From Pseudenterobacter timonensis (lineage in GTDB: Bacteria; Pseudomonadota; Gammaproteobacteria; Enterobacterales; Enterobacteriaceae): DNA of 64,000 nucleotides. The stretch's first letter is position 1. Every line of letters starts with the position of its first letter. Under the pieces are notes generated by a model, which was not told where the DNA came from, made no database searches, and worked only from the letters and a program-made list of their open reading frames with translations. The position numbers and the translations under genes are program-made. This document shows, piece after piece, positions 40,716-50,637 of the stretch. The DNA lies in NCBI RefSeq assembly GCF_900021175.1, contig NZ_FCOP01000010.1:792342-856341 (forward strand), written 5' to 3'.

Positions 40716-41594
40716 TCAGAACAATTTTTTTGACCAGCCGAGCTTCGAGCTTAATGTGTTGAAATAGCTGTAGTCTTTTGGATGAATTAAATTCAGATGA
40801 TAATCACACCGGCGAATGAGCACATCTTCGCCCTCCTGGATAGGCAAGGCGATCTGGCTGTCGCAGCTAATCTCCAGATCGCTGCGTCGGTGGGAGAAGC
40901 GCAGGCGAATGGTGCTGCTACCGTTTATCACCAGCGGGCGCGCAGAGAGCGTGTGCGGGAACATCGGCACCAGGGTAATCGCGTCCAGCGAGGGGGTGAG
41001 AATCGGGCCGCCGGCGGAGAGCGAGTAGGCGGTGGAGCCGGTCGGCGTGGAGATAATTAATCCATCCGAGCGCTGGGAGAAGGCGAAGATCTCGTCGATG
41101 TAGACTTCGAACTCAATCATATGCGCTACTTTGCCCGGGTGAAGCACCACTTCGTTGATCGCGGTGCTGATGCGCTTCTGGCAATCCTGCTGGCAGACCT
41201 GCGCTTCCAGTAAGAAGCGTTTCTCGCTGATGTAGTGACCTTCCAGCACGTCGGCAAGCTGCTGCTGGGCGTTATCCGGGTCGAGATCGGTCAAAAAGCC
41301 GAGGTTGCCGCGGTTAATGCCGATGACTTTGATATCGTAACGCGCCAGCGTGCGGGCGGCGCCCAGCATATTGCCATCACCGCCGACCACGACCGCCAGA
41401 TCGGCCTGCTGGCCTATCTCCGCCAGAGTGCCGGTCCTGACGTTTCTCAGCTGCAGCTCCTGGGCGATTTGCTGCTCGACTATCACCTCATAGCCTTTGG
41501 CGCACAGCCAGCGATACAGCATTTCATGTGTCGTCAGCGCGGTAGGATGACGTGGATGGCCGACAATCCCAATACACTTGAAATGATTATTCAT
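40716..41594 (-). CDS. nadK: NAD kinase
   Basis: The protein has 292 residues, the E. coli length. It has the nucleotide motif [14 protein letters not shown], the NE/D motif ([12 protein letters not shown]) and the [16 protein letters not shown] motif. It makes NADP from NAD and ATP. ATG at 41594 (MNNHFKCIG) is chosen over the in-frame start at 41630. It is divergent from grpE, whose sigma-32 promoter lies in the shared gap. Confidence 0.98.
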   Translation of the reverse strand: MNNHFKCIGIVGHPRHPTALTTHEMLYRWLCAKGYEVIVEQQIAQELQLRNVRTGTLAEIGQQADLAVVVGGDGNMLGAARTLARYDIKVIGINRGNLGFLTDLDPDNAQQQLADVLEGHYISEKRFLLEAQVCQQDCQKRISTAINEVVLHPGKVAHMIEFEVYIDEIFAFSQRSDGLIISTPTGSTAYSLSAGGPILTPSLDAITLVPMFPHTLSARPLVINGSSTIRLRFSHRRSDLEISCDSQIALPIQEGEDVLIRRCDYHLNLIHPKDYSYFNTLSSKLGWSKKLF

Positions 41595-41642
41595 TTTCTG
41601 GTGGTCCTTGTGCCGAGTGAATGATGACAAAGTGGTCCTGTT

Positions 41643-41673
41643 CCCTTGAAACCCGGAAACTGATCCCCATAAT
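41643..41673 (+). promoter_or_regulatory. Sigma-32 heat-shock promoter of grpE
   Basis: CTTGAA (41645-41650), 14-nt spacer, CCCCAT (41665-41670) fits the RpoH consensus. It lies 47 bp upstream of the grpE start. Confidence 0.9.
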
Positions 41674-41717
41674 AAGCGAAGTTAGCGAGATGAATGCAGA
41701 AAAACGCGGAGAAATTC

Positions 41718-42311
41718 ATGAGTAGTAAAGAACAGAAAACGCCTGAGGGGCAAGCCCCGGAAGAAATTATCATGGAACAGCACGACGAGGTTGAAGCGAC
41801 TGAGCCGGAAACCTCTGCTGAGCAGGTGGATCCGCGCGATGAAAAAATTGCGAGTCTGGAAGCTCAGTTAGCGGAAGCGCAGACGCGCGAGCGCGACAGC
41901 GTGCTGCGTATCAAAGCGGAGATGGAGAACCTGCGCCGTCGCACCGAGCAGGACGTTGAGAAAGCGCACAAGTTCGCGCTGGAAAAATTTGTCAACGAAC
42001 TGCTGCCGGTTATCGATAGCCTGGATCGCGCGCTTGAAGTTGCGGATAAAGCGAACCCGGATATGGCGGCAATGGTGGAAGGGATCGAACTGACCCTGAA
42101 ATCGATGCTGGATGTGGTGCGCAAGTTCGGTGTGGAAGTGGTTGCCGATACTAACGTGGCGCTGGACCCTAACGTGCATCAGGCGATTGCGATGGTTGAG
42201 TCTGAAGATGTCGCGGCCGGTAACGTGCTGGCGGTGATGCAGAAGGGCTATACCCTCAACGGTCGTACTATTCGCGCAGCGATGGTAACTGTCGCTAAAG
42301 CGAAGGCGTAA
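41718..42311 (+). CDS. grpE: GrpE, nucleotide exchange factor of DnaK
   Basis: The protein has 197 residues. The acidic flexible N-terminus is followed by a long coiled coil (about 40-90) and the C-terminal beta domain with [37 protein letters not shown] (here DPNVHQ). It releases ADP from DnaK and acts as a thermosensor. ATG at 41718 follows CGGAGA by about 5 nt; an upstream ATG at 41694 is less likely. Confidence 0.97.
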   Translation: MSSKEQKTPEGQAPEEIIMEQHDEVEATEPETSAEQVDPRDEKIASLEAQLAEAQTRERDSVLRIKAEMENLRRRTEQDVEKAHKFALEKFVNELLPVIDSLDRALEVADKANPDMAAMVEGIELTLKSMLDVVRKFGVEVVADTNVALDPNVHQAIAMVESEDVAAGNVLAVMQKGYTLNGRTIRAAMVTVAKAKA

Positions 42312-42326
42312 TCTGCCCTCCGTAGT

Positions 42327-42356
42327 GCCGGGTAGCGGCTTTCGCCTTACCCGGCC
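42327..42356. repeat. REP-like palindromic element between grpE and yfjD
   Basis: GCCGGGTA ... TTACCCGGC around GCGGCTTTCGCC is the pattern of enteric REP/BIME units. It lies between two convergent stop codons, the usual place, and may act as an mRNA 3' stabiliser. I see no second unit nearby. Confidence 0.75.
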
Positions 42357-42365
42357 TATACGATG

Positions 42366-43652
42366 TTACTCCGCGACACTCTCCCGCAGCGGCTTCACCG
42401 GAATCACCTTCACCTGCTTAATCATATTGTCCTGCACGTCGAGGATATCAATATCATACTGCTCGATGCGCACCCGCGTGCCTGCCGCCGGGATCTCCTC
42501 CAGCGCTTCCAGGATCATCCCGTTAATGGTGCGCGCTTCCTCTTCCGGCAGATGCCAGTTGAAAGCTTTGTTCAGTTCACGGACGTTGGCGCTGCCGTCG
42601 ATTAAGACGGAGCCATCGTTTTGCGGCGTCACCTCTTCGGCAAGCGACGGCGACATGGAGGTGGTAAAGTCACCCACAATCTCTTCGAGAATATCTTCTA
42701 CCGTGACCAGCCCCTGTATATCGCCATACTCATCCACCACCAGGCCAACCTTCTTCTTATTACGCTGGAACTTCACCAGCTGCGTACTGAGCGGCGTACC
42801 TTCGGGGATGTAATAGATCTCGTCGGCGGCGCGTAGCATCACCTCTTTGGTGAACTCTTTTTTCTCGGTCATCAGACGGTAGGCTTCACGCACGCGCAGC
42901 ATGCTGATGGTGTCATCCAGCGAGTCGCGATAAAGCACGATGCGGCCATGCGGCGAGTGGGTAAGCTGGCGGACAATCGCCTTCCAGTCATCGTTGATAT
43001 CGATCCCGACGATTTCGTTGCGCGGCACCATGATGTCGTCAACGCTAATCTTTTCCAGATCGAGCACCGACAGCAGCATATCCTGATTGCGGCGGGAGAT
43101 TTGCGAACGCGACTCGTTGACGATGGTACGCAGCTCATCTTTGCTGAGCGCGCTGCTGATGGTGACATCGGCCCGAATGCCGACCATGCGCATCAGAACG
43201 CGGGTGACCATATTCAGCAGCCAGACCAGCGGCATCATCACCACCAGCAGCGGCGCCAGCAGGAAGCTGCTGGGGTAGGCCACTTTTTCCGGATAGAGCG
43301 CGGCGATAGTTTTCGGCAGCACCTCGGCAAAGACCAGCACCACAAAGGTCAGCACGCCGGTCGCAATGGCGACGCCCGCGTTGCCGTAGAGGCGCATCCC
43401 GACGATGGTGCCGAGCGCGGAGGCGAGAATGTTAACCAGGTTATTGCCAATCAGCACCAGGCTAATCAAACGATCCGGCTTGCGGAGCAGCTTTTCAACG
43501 CGACGGGCGGCACGGTTACCCTGCTTGGCAAGGTGGCGCAACCGGTAGCGGTTCAGCGTCATCATGCCGGTTTCCGAGCCGGAGAAATAGGCGGAGATAG
43601 CCACCATCACGATCAGCGTTATGATCAGCGTGGTGGTAGAGATGTGTTCCAG
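42366..43652 (-). CDS. yfjD: YfjD/CorE-like CNNM-type membrane protein, probable CTG start
   Basis: The protein has 428 residues if it starts at CTG 43652, which gives (M)EHISTTTLIITLIVMVAISAYFSGSE and equals the E. coli YfjD length as I recall it. AGGAG lies 6 nt before that CTG. The first ATG in frame (43607) would remove part of the first membrane helix. Domains are a DUF21/CNNM transmembrane region, two CBS domains (VPRNEIVGIDIND; VVDEYGDIQGLVTVEDILEE) and a CorC/HlyC C-terminal domain. A role in divalent cation, probably magnesium, transport or resistance is suggested by the family. Confidence 0.9.
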   Translation of the reverse strand: MEHISTTTLIITLIVMVAISAYFSGSETGMMTLNRYRLRHLAKQGNRAARRVEKLLRKPDRLISLVLIGNNLVNILASALGTIVGMRLYGNAGVAIATGVLTFVVLVFAEVLPKTIAALYPEKVAYPSSFLLAPLLVVMMPLVWLLNMVTRVLMRMVGIRADVTISSALSKDELRTIVNESRSQISRRNQDMLLSVLDLEKISVDDIMVPRNEIVGIDINDDWKAIVRQLTHSPHGRIVLYRDSLDDTISMLRVREAYRLMTEKKEFTKEVMLRAADEIYYIPEGTPLSTQLVKFQRNKKKVGLVVDEYGDIQGLVTVEDILEEIVGDFTTSMSPSLAEEVTPQNDGSVLIDGSANVRELNKAFNWHLPEEEARTINGMILEALEEIPAAGTRVRIEQYDIDILDVQDNMIKQVKVIPVKPLRESVAE

Positions 43653-43670
43653 GGGGAACTCCTTTGTTAC

Positions 43671-44462
43671 TTAGCCAGCGAATTGCTGAATGACGCGGCT
43701 GCCGAAATAAGCAAGCGTGAGGATACCGGCACCCGCAACGTTAAACCAGACCACGCGGCGCCCGCGCCAGCCTTCATGATAATGCCCCCACAACAGCACA
43801 ATATAGACAAACCACGCGACGATGGAGAGCACCGCTTTGTCGATATTTTCCATGCTGAAGAGATTTTGCATATAAAACAGGCCGGTGCAGAGCGTCAGGG
43901 TCAGCAGAACCACCCCGACCTGGGTGATGTGAAACATCTTGCGCTCAATAACCATCAGCGGCGGCATCTCATGGTTAAACGCCAGCTTTTTATTTTTGAG
44001 CTGGTAGTCAATCCAGGCGAGCTGCATGGCGTAAAGCGCGGCGATAATCAGCGTGGCGTAGGAGAAGAGCGACAGGCCGATATGCACCAGCACCCCCGGC
44101 GTTGCCTCCAGGTGAGTAATAAACTCGTTGGGCATAAAGGTGGCCAGCGCCAGGTTGATCAGTGCGAAGGCGTAAACGATCGGCAGCAGCAGCCAGCCGC
44201 GATTTTTCGAGGCGACGATGGTCATCACCGTACAGATCATCAGGCTCACCAGCGAGCCGACGTTCAGCACGCTCAGGTTTTGTACGCTACCGTCGCCAGG
44301 AATGATGCGTGATTCCAGCGCGAAGGCGTGACTCACCAGCGCAATGACCGCCGACAAAATAGCCATGCGCCGCCAGCCGCTGTTTTTTTGCAACAGGCCG
44401 GGAATGATCAGCGCAAGGCTGACAGAGTAGGCAACAAGGGCGATCAGGGCAAAAACAGGCAT
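43671..44462 (-). CDS. ypjD: YpjD, CcsA-like inner membrane protein
   Basis: The protein has 263 residues with about eight membrane helices. Start ATG 44462 (MPVFALIALVAYS) matches the E. coli protein; the frame extends upstream into the ffh promoter and those codons are rejected. It belongs to the cytochrome c assembly (CcsA/CcmC) family, with HIGLSLFSYATLIIAALYA and LWGHYHEGWRGRR, whose conserved His can bind haem. yfjD follows 18 bp downstream on the same strand. It is divergent from ffh. Confidence 0.93.
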   Translation of the reverse strand: MPVFALIALVAYSVSLALIIPGLLQKNSGWRRMAILSAVIALVSHAFALESRIIPGDGSVQNLSVLNVGSLVSLMICTVMTIVASKNRGWLLLPIVYAFALINLALATFMPNEFITHLEATPGVLVHIGLSLFSYATLIIAALYAMQLAWIDYQLKNKKLAFNHEMPPLMVIERKMFHITQVGVVLLTLTLCTGLFYMQNLFSMENIDKAVLSIVAWFVYIVLLWGHYHEGWRGRRVVWFNVAGAGILTLAYFGSRVIQQFAG

Positions 44463-44611
44463 ATAGGCGTCGACAGTTGTCTTGAGAATAAAGAGAAGCA
44501 GTATAACGTTACGCGACGCCTGCTCCAACCGTTGCTTCATGTTATACTGCGGCAAAGTTCTGTTTGTGTGTCGCTGTGACGACCCAACGTTTCCACCTCA
44601 GGCGAGAGACA

Positions 44612-45973
44612 ATGTTTGATAATTTAACCGATCGTTTGTCGCGCACGCTGCGCAATATCAGCGGCCGTGGACGCCTCACCGAAGAAAATATTAAAGAAAC
44701 GCTGCGCGAAGTGCGCATGGCGCTGCTGGAAGCCGACGTCGCGCTGCCGGTGGTGCGTGAATTTATCAACCGCGTGAAAGAGAAGGCGGTTGGTCATGAA
44801 GTTAACAAGAGCCTGACCCCGGGGCAGGAGTTCGTCAAGATTGTCCGCAACGAGCTGGTTGCGGCGATGGGCGAAGAGAACCAGAGCCTGAACCTGGCCG
44901 CCCAGCCGCCAGCCGTCGTGTTGATGGCGGGCCTGCAGGGTGCCGGTAAAACCACAAGCGTGGGTAAGCTTGGTAAGTTCCTGCGCGAGAAGCACAAGAA
45001 AAAGGTGCTGGTGGTTTCGGCGGACGTTTATCGCCCGGCGGCGATCAAACAGCTGGAAACGCTGGCCGAGCAGGTTGGCGTCGATTTCTTCCCCTCCGAT
45101 GTGGCGCAGAAGCCGGTCGACATCGTTAACGCGGCGCTGAAAGAGGCGAAGCTGAAGTTCTACGACGTGCTGCTGGTGGATACCGCCGGTCGTCTGCACG
45201 TTGACGAAGCGATGATGGACGAGATCAAACAGGTCCACGCTTCCATTAACCCGGTAGAGACCCTGTTCGTGGTTGACGCCATGACCGGTCAGGATGCGGC
45301 GAATACCGCGAAGGCGTTTAACGAAGCGCTGCCGCTCACCGGCGTGGTGCTGACCAAGGTCGACGGCGACGCCCGCGGCGGTGCGGCGCTCTCCATTCGT
45401 CATATCACCGGCAAGCCGATCAAATTCCTTGGCGTCGGCGAGAAAACCGACGCGCTGGAGCCGTTCCACCCGGATCGTATCGCGTCGCGTATCCTCGGCA
45501 TGGGCGACGTGCTGTCGCTTATCGAAGATATCGAAAGCAAGGTCGACCGCGCGCAGGCTGAGAAGCTGGCTAACAAGCTGAAAAAAGGCGACGGCTTCGA
45601 TTTAACCGATTTCCTTGAACAGCTTCGCCAGATGAAAAACATGGGCGGCATGGCGAGCCTGATGGGCAAGCTGCCGGGCATGGGGCAGATTCCTGATAAC
45701 GTGAAATCGCAAATGGATGACAAGGTGCTGGTGCGTATGGAGGCGATCATCAACTCGATGACGCTGAAAGAGCGTGCGAAGCCCGAAATCATCAAAGGTT
45801 CGCGTAAACGCCGTATCGCAGCCGGTTGCGGCATGCAGGTACAGGACGTTAACCGCCTTCTGAAACAGTTCGACGACATGCAGCGCATGATGAAGAAGAT
45901 GAAGAAGGGCGGGATGGCGAAGATGATGCGGAACATGAAAGGGATGATGCCCCCGGGATTCCCTGGCCGCTAA
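44612..45973 (+). CDS. ffh: Ffh, signal recognition particle GTPase
   Basis: The protein has 453 residues. It has the N domain, then the G domain (GLQGAGKTTSVGK, DTAGRLH, TKVDGDARGG) and a Met-rich M domain (about 300-453) ending MKKMKKGGMAKMMRNMKGMMPPG, which binds 4.5S RNA and signal sequences. ATG at 44612 is preferred over 44564. It targets nascent membrane proteins co-translationally. Confidence 0.98.
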   Translation: MFDNLTDRLSRTLRNISGRGRLTEENIKETLREVRMALLEADVALPVVREFINRVKEKAVGHEVNKSLTPGQEFVKIVRNELVAAMGEENQSLNLAAQPPAVVLMAGLQGAGKTTSVGKLGKFLREKHKKKVLVVSADVYRPAAIKQLETLAEQVGVDFFPSDVAQKPVDIVNAALKEAKLKFYDVLLVDTAGRLHVDEAMMDEIKQVHASINPVETLFVVDAMTGQDAANTAKAFNEALPLTGVVLTKVDGDARGGAALSIRHITGKPIKFLGVGEKTDALEPFHPDRIASRILGMGDVLSLIEDIESKVDRAQAEKLANKLKKGDGFDLTDFLEQLRQMKNMGGMASLMGKLPGMGQIPDNVKSQMDDKVLVRMEAIINSMTLKERAKPEIIKGSRKRRIAAGCGMQVQDVNRLLKQFDDMQRMMKKMKKGGMAKMMRNMKGMMPPGFPGR

Positions 45974-46470
<497 letters not shown>

Positions 46471-46488
46471 TCTGTCACGGTGGTCATG

Positions 46489-47025
46489 ATGAGCAATAAA
46501 GCACCTGTTGAACCGATCGTATTGGGCAAAATGGGTTCTTGCTACGGTATCCGTGGTTGGCTCAGAGTGTTCTCCTCCACCGAAGACGCTGAAAGCATTT
46601 TTGATTACCAACCCTGGTTTATCCAACGGGGCGGTAAGTGGGAAGAGGTCGAGCTGGAAAGCTGGCGTCACCACAATCAGGACCTGATCATCAAGCTGAA
46701 AGGCGTTGACGATCGTGATGCCGCGAATTTACTCACCAATTGCGAAATTGTCGTGGATTCGTCGCAGCTGCCGGCGCTTGAAGAGGGCGACTACTACTGG
46801 AAAGACCTGATGGGCTGCCAGGTGGTCACCACTGAAGGCTACGATCTCGGTAAAGTCATCGACATGATGGAAACCGGATCGAATGACGTTCTCGTCATTA
46901 AGGCAAACCTGAAAGATGCGTTTGGCATCAAGGAGCGGCTGGTTCCGTTCCTCGATGGGCAGGTTATCAAGAAAGTCGATCTCACTACTCAAACGATTGA
47001 AGTAGATTGGGATCCTGGTTTTTAA
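46489..47025 (+). CDS. rimM: RimM, 16S rRNA processing / 30S maturation factor
   Basis: About 178 residues. The N-terminal RimM barrel ([28 protein letters not shown]) is followed by a PRC-barrel domain ([22 protein letters not shown] ... [15 protein letters not shown]). It binds S19 and helps mature the 30S head. Two tandem ATGs (46486, 46489) are possible starts. It lies 18 bp after rpsP. Confidence 0.97.
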   Translation: MSNKAPVEPIVLGKMGSCYGIRGWLRVFSSTEDAESIFDYQPWFIQRGGKWEEVELESWRHHNQDLIIKLKGVDDRDAANLLTNCEIVVDSSQLPALEEGDYYWKDLMGCQVVTTEGYDLGKVIDMMETGSNDVLVIKANLKDAFGIKERLVPFLDGQVIKKVDLTTQTIEVDWDPGF

Positions 47026-47056
47026 ATTCTCCGGATAAACGGTAAAAGACGGCGCT

Positions 47057-47824
47057 ATGTGGATTGGCATAATTAGCCTGTTTCCTGAAATGTTCCGCGC
47101 GATTACCGATTACGGGGTAACTGGCCGGGCAGTCAAAAATGGCCTGCTGAACATCCAGAGCTGGAGTCCGCGCGACTTCGCTCATGACCGGCACCGTACC
47201 GTGGACGATCGTCCTTACGGCGGCGGACCGGGGATGTTAATGATGGTGCAACCCTTGCGGGACGCCATTCATACAGCAAAAGCCGCGGCAGGTGAAGGCG
47301 CGAAGGTGATTTATCTGTCACCTCAGGGACGCAAGCTTGATCAAGCGGGCGTGAGCGAACTGGCGACGAATCAAAAGCTGATTCTGGTCTGTGGTCGCTA
47401 CGAAGGGATAGATGAGCGCGTAATTCAGACCGAGATCGACGAAGAGTGGTCTATCGGCGATTACGTTCTCAGCGGGGGAGAATTACCAGCGATGACGCTG
47501 ATTGACTCCGTCGCCCGGTTTATTCCGGGTGTACTGGGCCATGAAGCTTCGGCAACAGAGGACTCTTTTGCCGATGGGTTGCTGGACTGCCCGCACTATA
47601 CCCGTCCTGAAGTGTTAGAAGGGATGGAAGTACCGGCAGTGTTACTGTCCGGAAACCATGCCGAGATACGTCGCTGGCGCCTGAAACAGTCGCTGGGCCG
47701 AACCTGGCTTAGAAGACCTGAACTTCTGGAAAACCTGGCTCTGACTGAAGAGCAAGCAAGGTTGCTGGCGGAGTTCAAACAGGAACACGCACAACAGCAA
47801 CATAAACATGATGGGCATGCGTAA
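47057..47824 (+). CDS. trmD: TrmD, tRNA (guanine-N1-37) methyltransferase
   Basis: The protein has 255 residues of the SPOUT family. The trefoil-knot SAM site is [12 protein letters not shown] and [23 protein letters not shown]. It makes m1G37 in tRNAs reading CNN codons and prevents +1 slippage. It lies 31 bp after rimM. Confidence 0.98.
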   Translation: MWIGIISLFPEMFRAITDYGVTGRAVKNGLLNIQSWSPRDFAHDRHRTVDDRPYGGGPGMLMMVQPLRDAIHTAKAAAGEGAKVIYLSPQGRKLDQAGVSELATNQKLILVCGRYEGIDERVIQTEIDEEWSIGDYVLSGGELPAMTLIDSVARFIPGVLGHEASATEDSFADGLLDCPHYTRPEVLEGMEVPAVLLSGNHAEIRRWRLKQSLGRTWLRRPELLENLALTEEQARLLAEFKQEHAQQQHKHDGHA

Positions 47825-47864
47825 TACGCGCCCGAATATCAGTTTACCCAGGATAAGAGATTAA

Positions 47865-48215
<351 letters not shown>

Positions 48216-48238
48216 GATCCGCTTAAGCAACATCCTGT

Positions 48239-48272
48239 TAAAAAGGGCTGGCCGCAAGGCTGGCCCTTTTTT
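48239..48272 (+). terminator. Terminator of the rpsP-rplS operon
   Basis: AAAAGGGC-TGGCC-GCAA-GGCTG-GCCCTTTTTT forms a 9-bp stem with two central wobble pairs, extended by A-T pairs, followed by TTTTTT. It begins 24 nt after the rplS stop. Confidence 0.9.
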
Positions 48273-48345
48273 ATGGCCTGACGCTTCTCGCCTTAACTTC
48301 TTCGCTATAAATCATTTACAATGCTGTTTCTCAAACGGAGGGTAA

Positions 48346-48738
48346 GTGATTAATCCACTGCATCAGAGATTATGGAAACGCGCAGCGGCCTGGGCCGCCT
48401 TGTTCGCGATCCTGCTGATCGTGGTGGCACCACTGATTTCTGTTTCACTACAGAAAGATCCCATGAGCGGCATGCACCACGAGATGAGCGGCATGTCGAT
48501 GAGCGAACATCATAGCGATCCCGTCTCCTTACCAGCCGATCATGCTGAAGCGTGCGGTTACTGTGTGCTGCTGGCCCACGTGCCCGGCCTTATGCTGGCT
48601 CTCACTCTGGTATTTTACGCGCTGCTTCAGCGGCTGCGTATCAGGCCGCCGCGCAGGATCGCTGGCGTCTGGCGTTTCTCCCCCTGGCTTTTACCCACAC
48701 CCCGCGCACCGCCGGTCCCGTCTGCTTTTCTCCAGTAA
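48346..48738 (+). CDS. DUF2946 family protein with His/Met-rich segment
   Basis: The protein has 130 residues from GTG 48346, with GGAGG directly upstream. An N-terminal membrane helix is followed by MSGMHHEMSGMSMSEHH, a His/Met-rich segment likely to bind copper, a CGYC motif and a second helix. DUF2946 proteins are found beside copper and TonB-linked uptake genes. It is absent from this place in E. coli K-12, so it is an insertion in the rplS-yfiB interval. It probably forms an operon with the PepSY protein, 33 bp downstream. Confidence 0.78.
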   Translation: MINPLHQRLWKRAAAWAALFAILLIVVAPLISVSLQKDPMSGMHHEMSGMSMSEHHSDPVSLPADHAEACGYCVLLAHVPGLMLALTLVFYALLQRLRIRPPRRIAGVWRFSPWLLPTPRAPPVPSAFLQ

Positions 48739-48771
48739 AAATAACTCACTTTTTGCGCCATAAGGAAAAGT

Positions 48772-50136
48772 ATGACGACCTGCACTCCGCGCGCGGCATG
48801 GGTAAACCTGCTGCGTCGCCTCCATTTCTATATCGGGTTGTTTGTCGGCCCGTTTATCTTCTTTGCCGCGCTGACCGGCACGCTCTATGTCGCCACGCCG
48901 CAGCTGGAAAATGCGCTCTATCACCATGCGCTCTATAGCGATGCGGCGGGCGAGCCTGCAACGCTTGCCGAACAAATTGCCGCTGCGCAACATGCGCTTG
49001 ATACGCCGCTCGATCTTCTGGCCGTGCGCCCGGGGTTGATTAACGGGGAAACGACGCGTGTCATGTTTGCTGATCCGCGGCTCGGCGAGTCAGAATCCCG
49101 CGCCATTTTTATCGATCCGGTTAGCCTTGAGGTACGTGGCGACATGACGGTATATGGCACCAGCGGCATCCTGCCGCTGCGGCAGACAATTGACTATCTG
49201 CACCGTTCGCTGATGCTGGGCGACACAGGACGGCTCTACAGCGAGCTGGCCGCCTCCTGGATGTGGATCGCCGCACTGGGCGGCATTGCGCTGTGGTTTT
49301 TTACCCGTCCAAAGCGCCGTATCCATAACCGCTTTCAGAACCGGCGTCGGCTGCATGTCCTGCTGGGCTGGCTGCTGCTGGGGGGCATGTTGCTCTTCTC
49401 CGCCACCGGGCTGACCTGGTCAAAATGGGCCGGAGGCAACGTGGATAAGCTGCGCACGCAGATGAACTGGCTGACGCCGCAGGTGAATACCAGCCTGCGG
49501 GGGGAGAGGCTGGCTGTCGATCCGCATGCGGAACATCACGGACACCACGCGGGCATGATGATGCCGCAGACAGGCGATCTGGCGTTATTCGACCGGACGC
49601 TGCAGGCGGCGCGCGGGGCGGGGATAGAAGCCCAAAGGCTGGAGATCCGCCCGGCAAGAATGGCCGATCGCGCCTGGACGGTCTCGGAGATCGATCGCCG
49701 CTGGCCGACCCAGGTTGACGCGGTGGCGATTGATCCCGGGAGCCTGCGCGTGGTCGACAAAACGCGCTTCGACGATTTCCCGCTGATGGCAAAGCTCACC
49801 CGCTGGGGAGTGGATTTCCATATGGGCGTTCTCTTTGGGCTGGCAAACCAGCTGGCGCTCATCGCTTTTGGCGCGGCGCTCTGCGTGCTGATCCTCTGGG
49901 GATACCGGATGTGGTGGATGCGTCGTCCTGCGCGCGGCGCGGGCAACCCGGTAGTCACGCTTTGTCAGTGCTGGCGGGCCTTACCCCTTAGCGGGCGCGG
50001 CGTTACGCTTGTCGTCAGTCTGCTGGTCGGGGTGATGTTACCGGTTATGGGCGTCACTCTGGCCCTGTTCATTGGTGTGGACTGGCTGCGCTGGCGGGGG
50101 CAGTCTGCGCTGTCACCCGCCGGAACGCTGAAATAG
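48772..50136 (+). CDS. PepSY-associated transmembrane protein (probable iron/copper-related reductase)
   Basis: The protein has 454 residues with four or five membrane helices: HFYIGLFVGPFIFFAALTGTLY near the N-terminus, a large periplasmic PepSY-bearing region, and ALGGIALWFFTRPKR, LLGWLLLGGMLLFSATGLTWS and RWGVDFHMGVLFGLANQL later. Conserved His in RLHFYIG, DYLHRSLM and HMGVLF could bind haem as in FsqB/PiuB-like ferrisiderophore reductases. A periplasmic HAEHHGHHAGMMMPQ segment (about 243-257) is likely to bind metal. It ends 3 bp from the convergent yfiB. Confidence 0.8.
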   Translation: MTTCTPRAAWVNLLRRLHFYIGLFVGPFIFFAALTGTLYVATPQLENALYHHALYSDAAGEPATLAEQIAAAQHALDTPLDLLAVRPGLINGETTRVMFADPRLGESESRAIFIDPVSLEVRGDMTVYGTSGILPLRQTIDYLHRSLMLGDTGRLYSELAASWMWIAALGGIALWFFTRPKRRIHNRFQNRRRLHVLLGWLLLGGMLLFSATGLTWSKWAGGNVDKLRTQMNWLTPQVNTSLRGERLAVDPHAEHHGHHAGMMMPQTGDLALFDRTLQAARGAGIEAQRLEIRPARMADRAWTVSEIDRRWPTQVDAVAIDPGSLRVVDKTRFDDFPLMAKLTRWGVDFHMGVLFGLANQLALIAFGAALCVLILWGYRMWWMRRPARGAGNPVVTLCQCWRALPLSGRGVTLVVSLLVGVMLPVMGVTLALFIGVDWLRWRGQSALSPAGTLK

Positions 50137-50139
50137 GCT

Positions 50140-50622
50140 TCAGGGCGTGCTGATGACCACCGCGACCCGGCGGTTTTCAGCGCGTCCTTTTGCGGTACCG
50201 TTACTGGCGACAGGATACTTTTTCCCCAGTCCGCGGGTAGTCAGGTTACTGCGGGGAATATTAGCCCCTTTCGCCCATGCGTCGGCGACGACGCTGGCGC
50301 GTTTCAGGGAGAGGGATTCGTTATAGCTCTCCTCACCGTAATTGTCCGTGTGGCCATCCATCCGCGCATGCGTCAGGCCGGTGGCGGCCAGGCGTGCGGC
50401 CATTGTCGCAATTTGTTGTTCGCTCTCCGGGCGAAGCTGGTATTCGTTTTTACCAAACAGAATGGTGTCGGAAAGGCCCAGAGACCAGTCGCCGTCGGCT
50501 TCGCTAAATCCGCTGGCGCGCATCGCCGCGATCTGCTCTGGGGTAAATTTTCCCTGTGGGGCCTGGCAACCCGTCAGTATGGCGGTTGCGATGATAACCG
50601 GTGCAAGGTAGCGCGTTAACAT
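50140..50622 (-). CDS. yfiB: YfiB, OmpA-domain outer membrane lipoprotein of the YfiBNR system
   Basis: The protein has 160 residues with a lipobox (ILTGCQ) and a C-terminal OmpA peptidoglycan-binding domain (MDGHTDNYGEESYNESLSLKRASVVADAW). In the known system YfiB captures the periplasmic inhibitor YfiR and so releases the diguanylate cyclase DgcN. It is last in yfiR-dgcN-yfiB, 15 bp after dgcN. Confidence 0.92.
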   Translation of the reverse strand: MLTRYLAPVIIATAILTGCQAPQGKFTPEQIAAMRASGFSEADGDWSLGLSDTILFGKNEYQLRPESEQQIATMAARLAATGLTHARMDGHTDNYGEESYNESLSLKRASVVADAWAKGANIPRSNLTTRGLGKKYPVASNGTAKGRAENRRVAVVISTP

Positions 50623-50637
50623 AGCCTTTTTCCTTTT

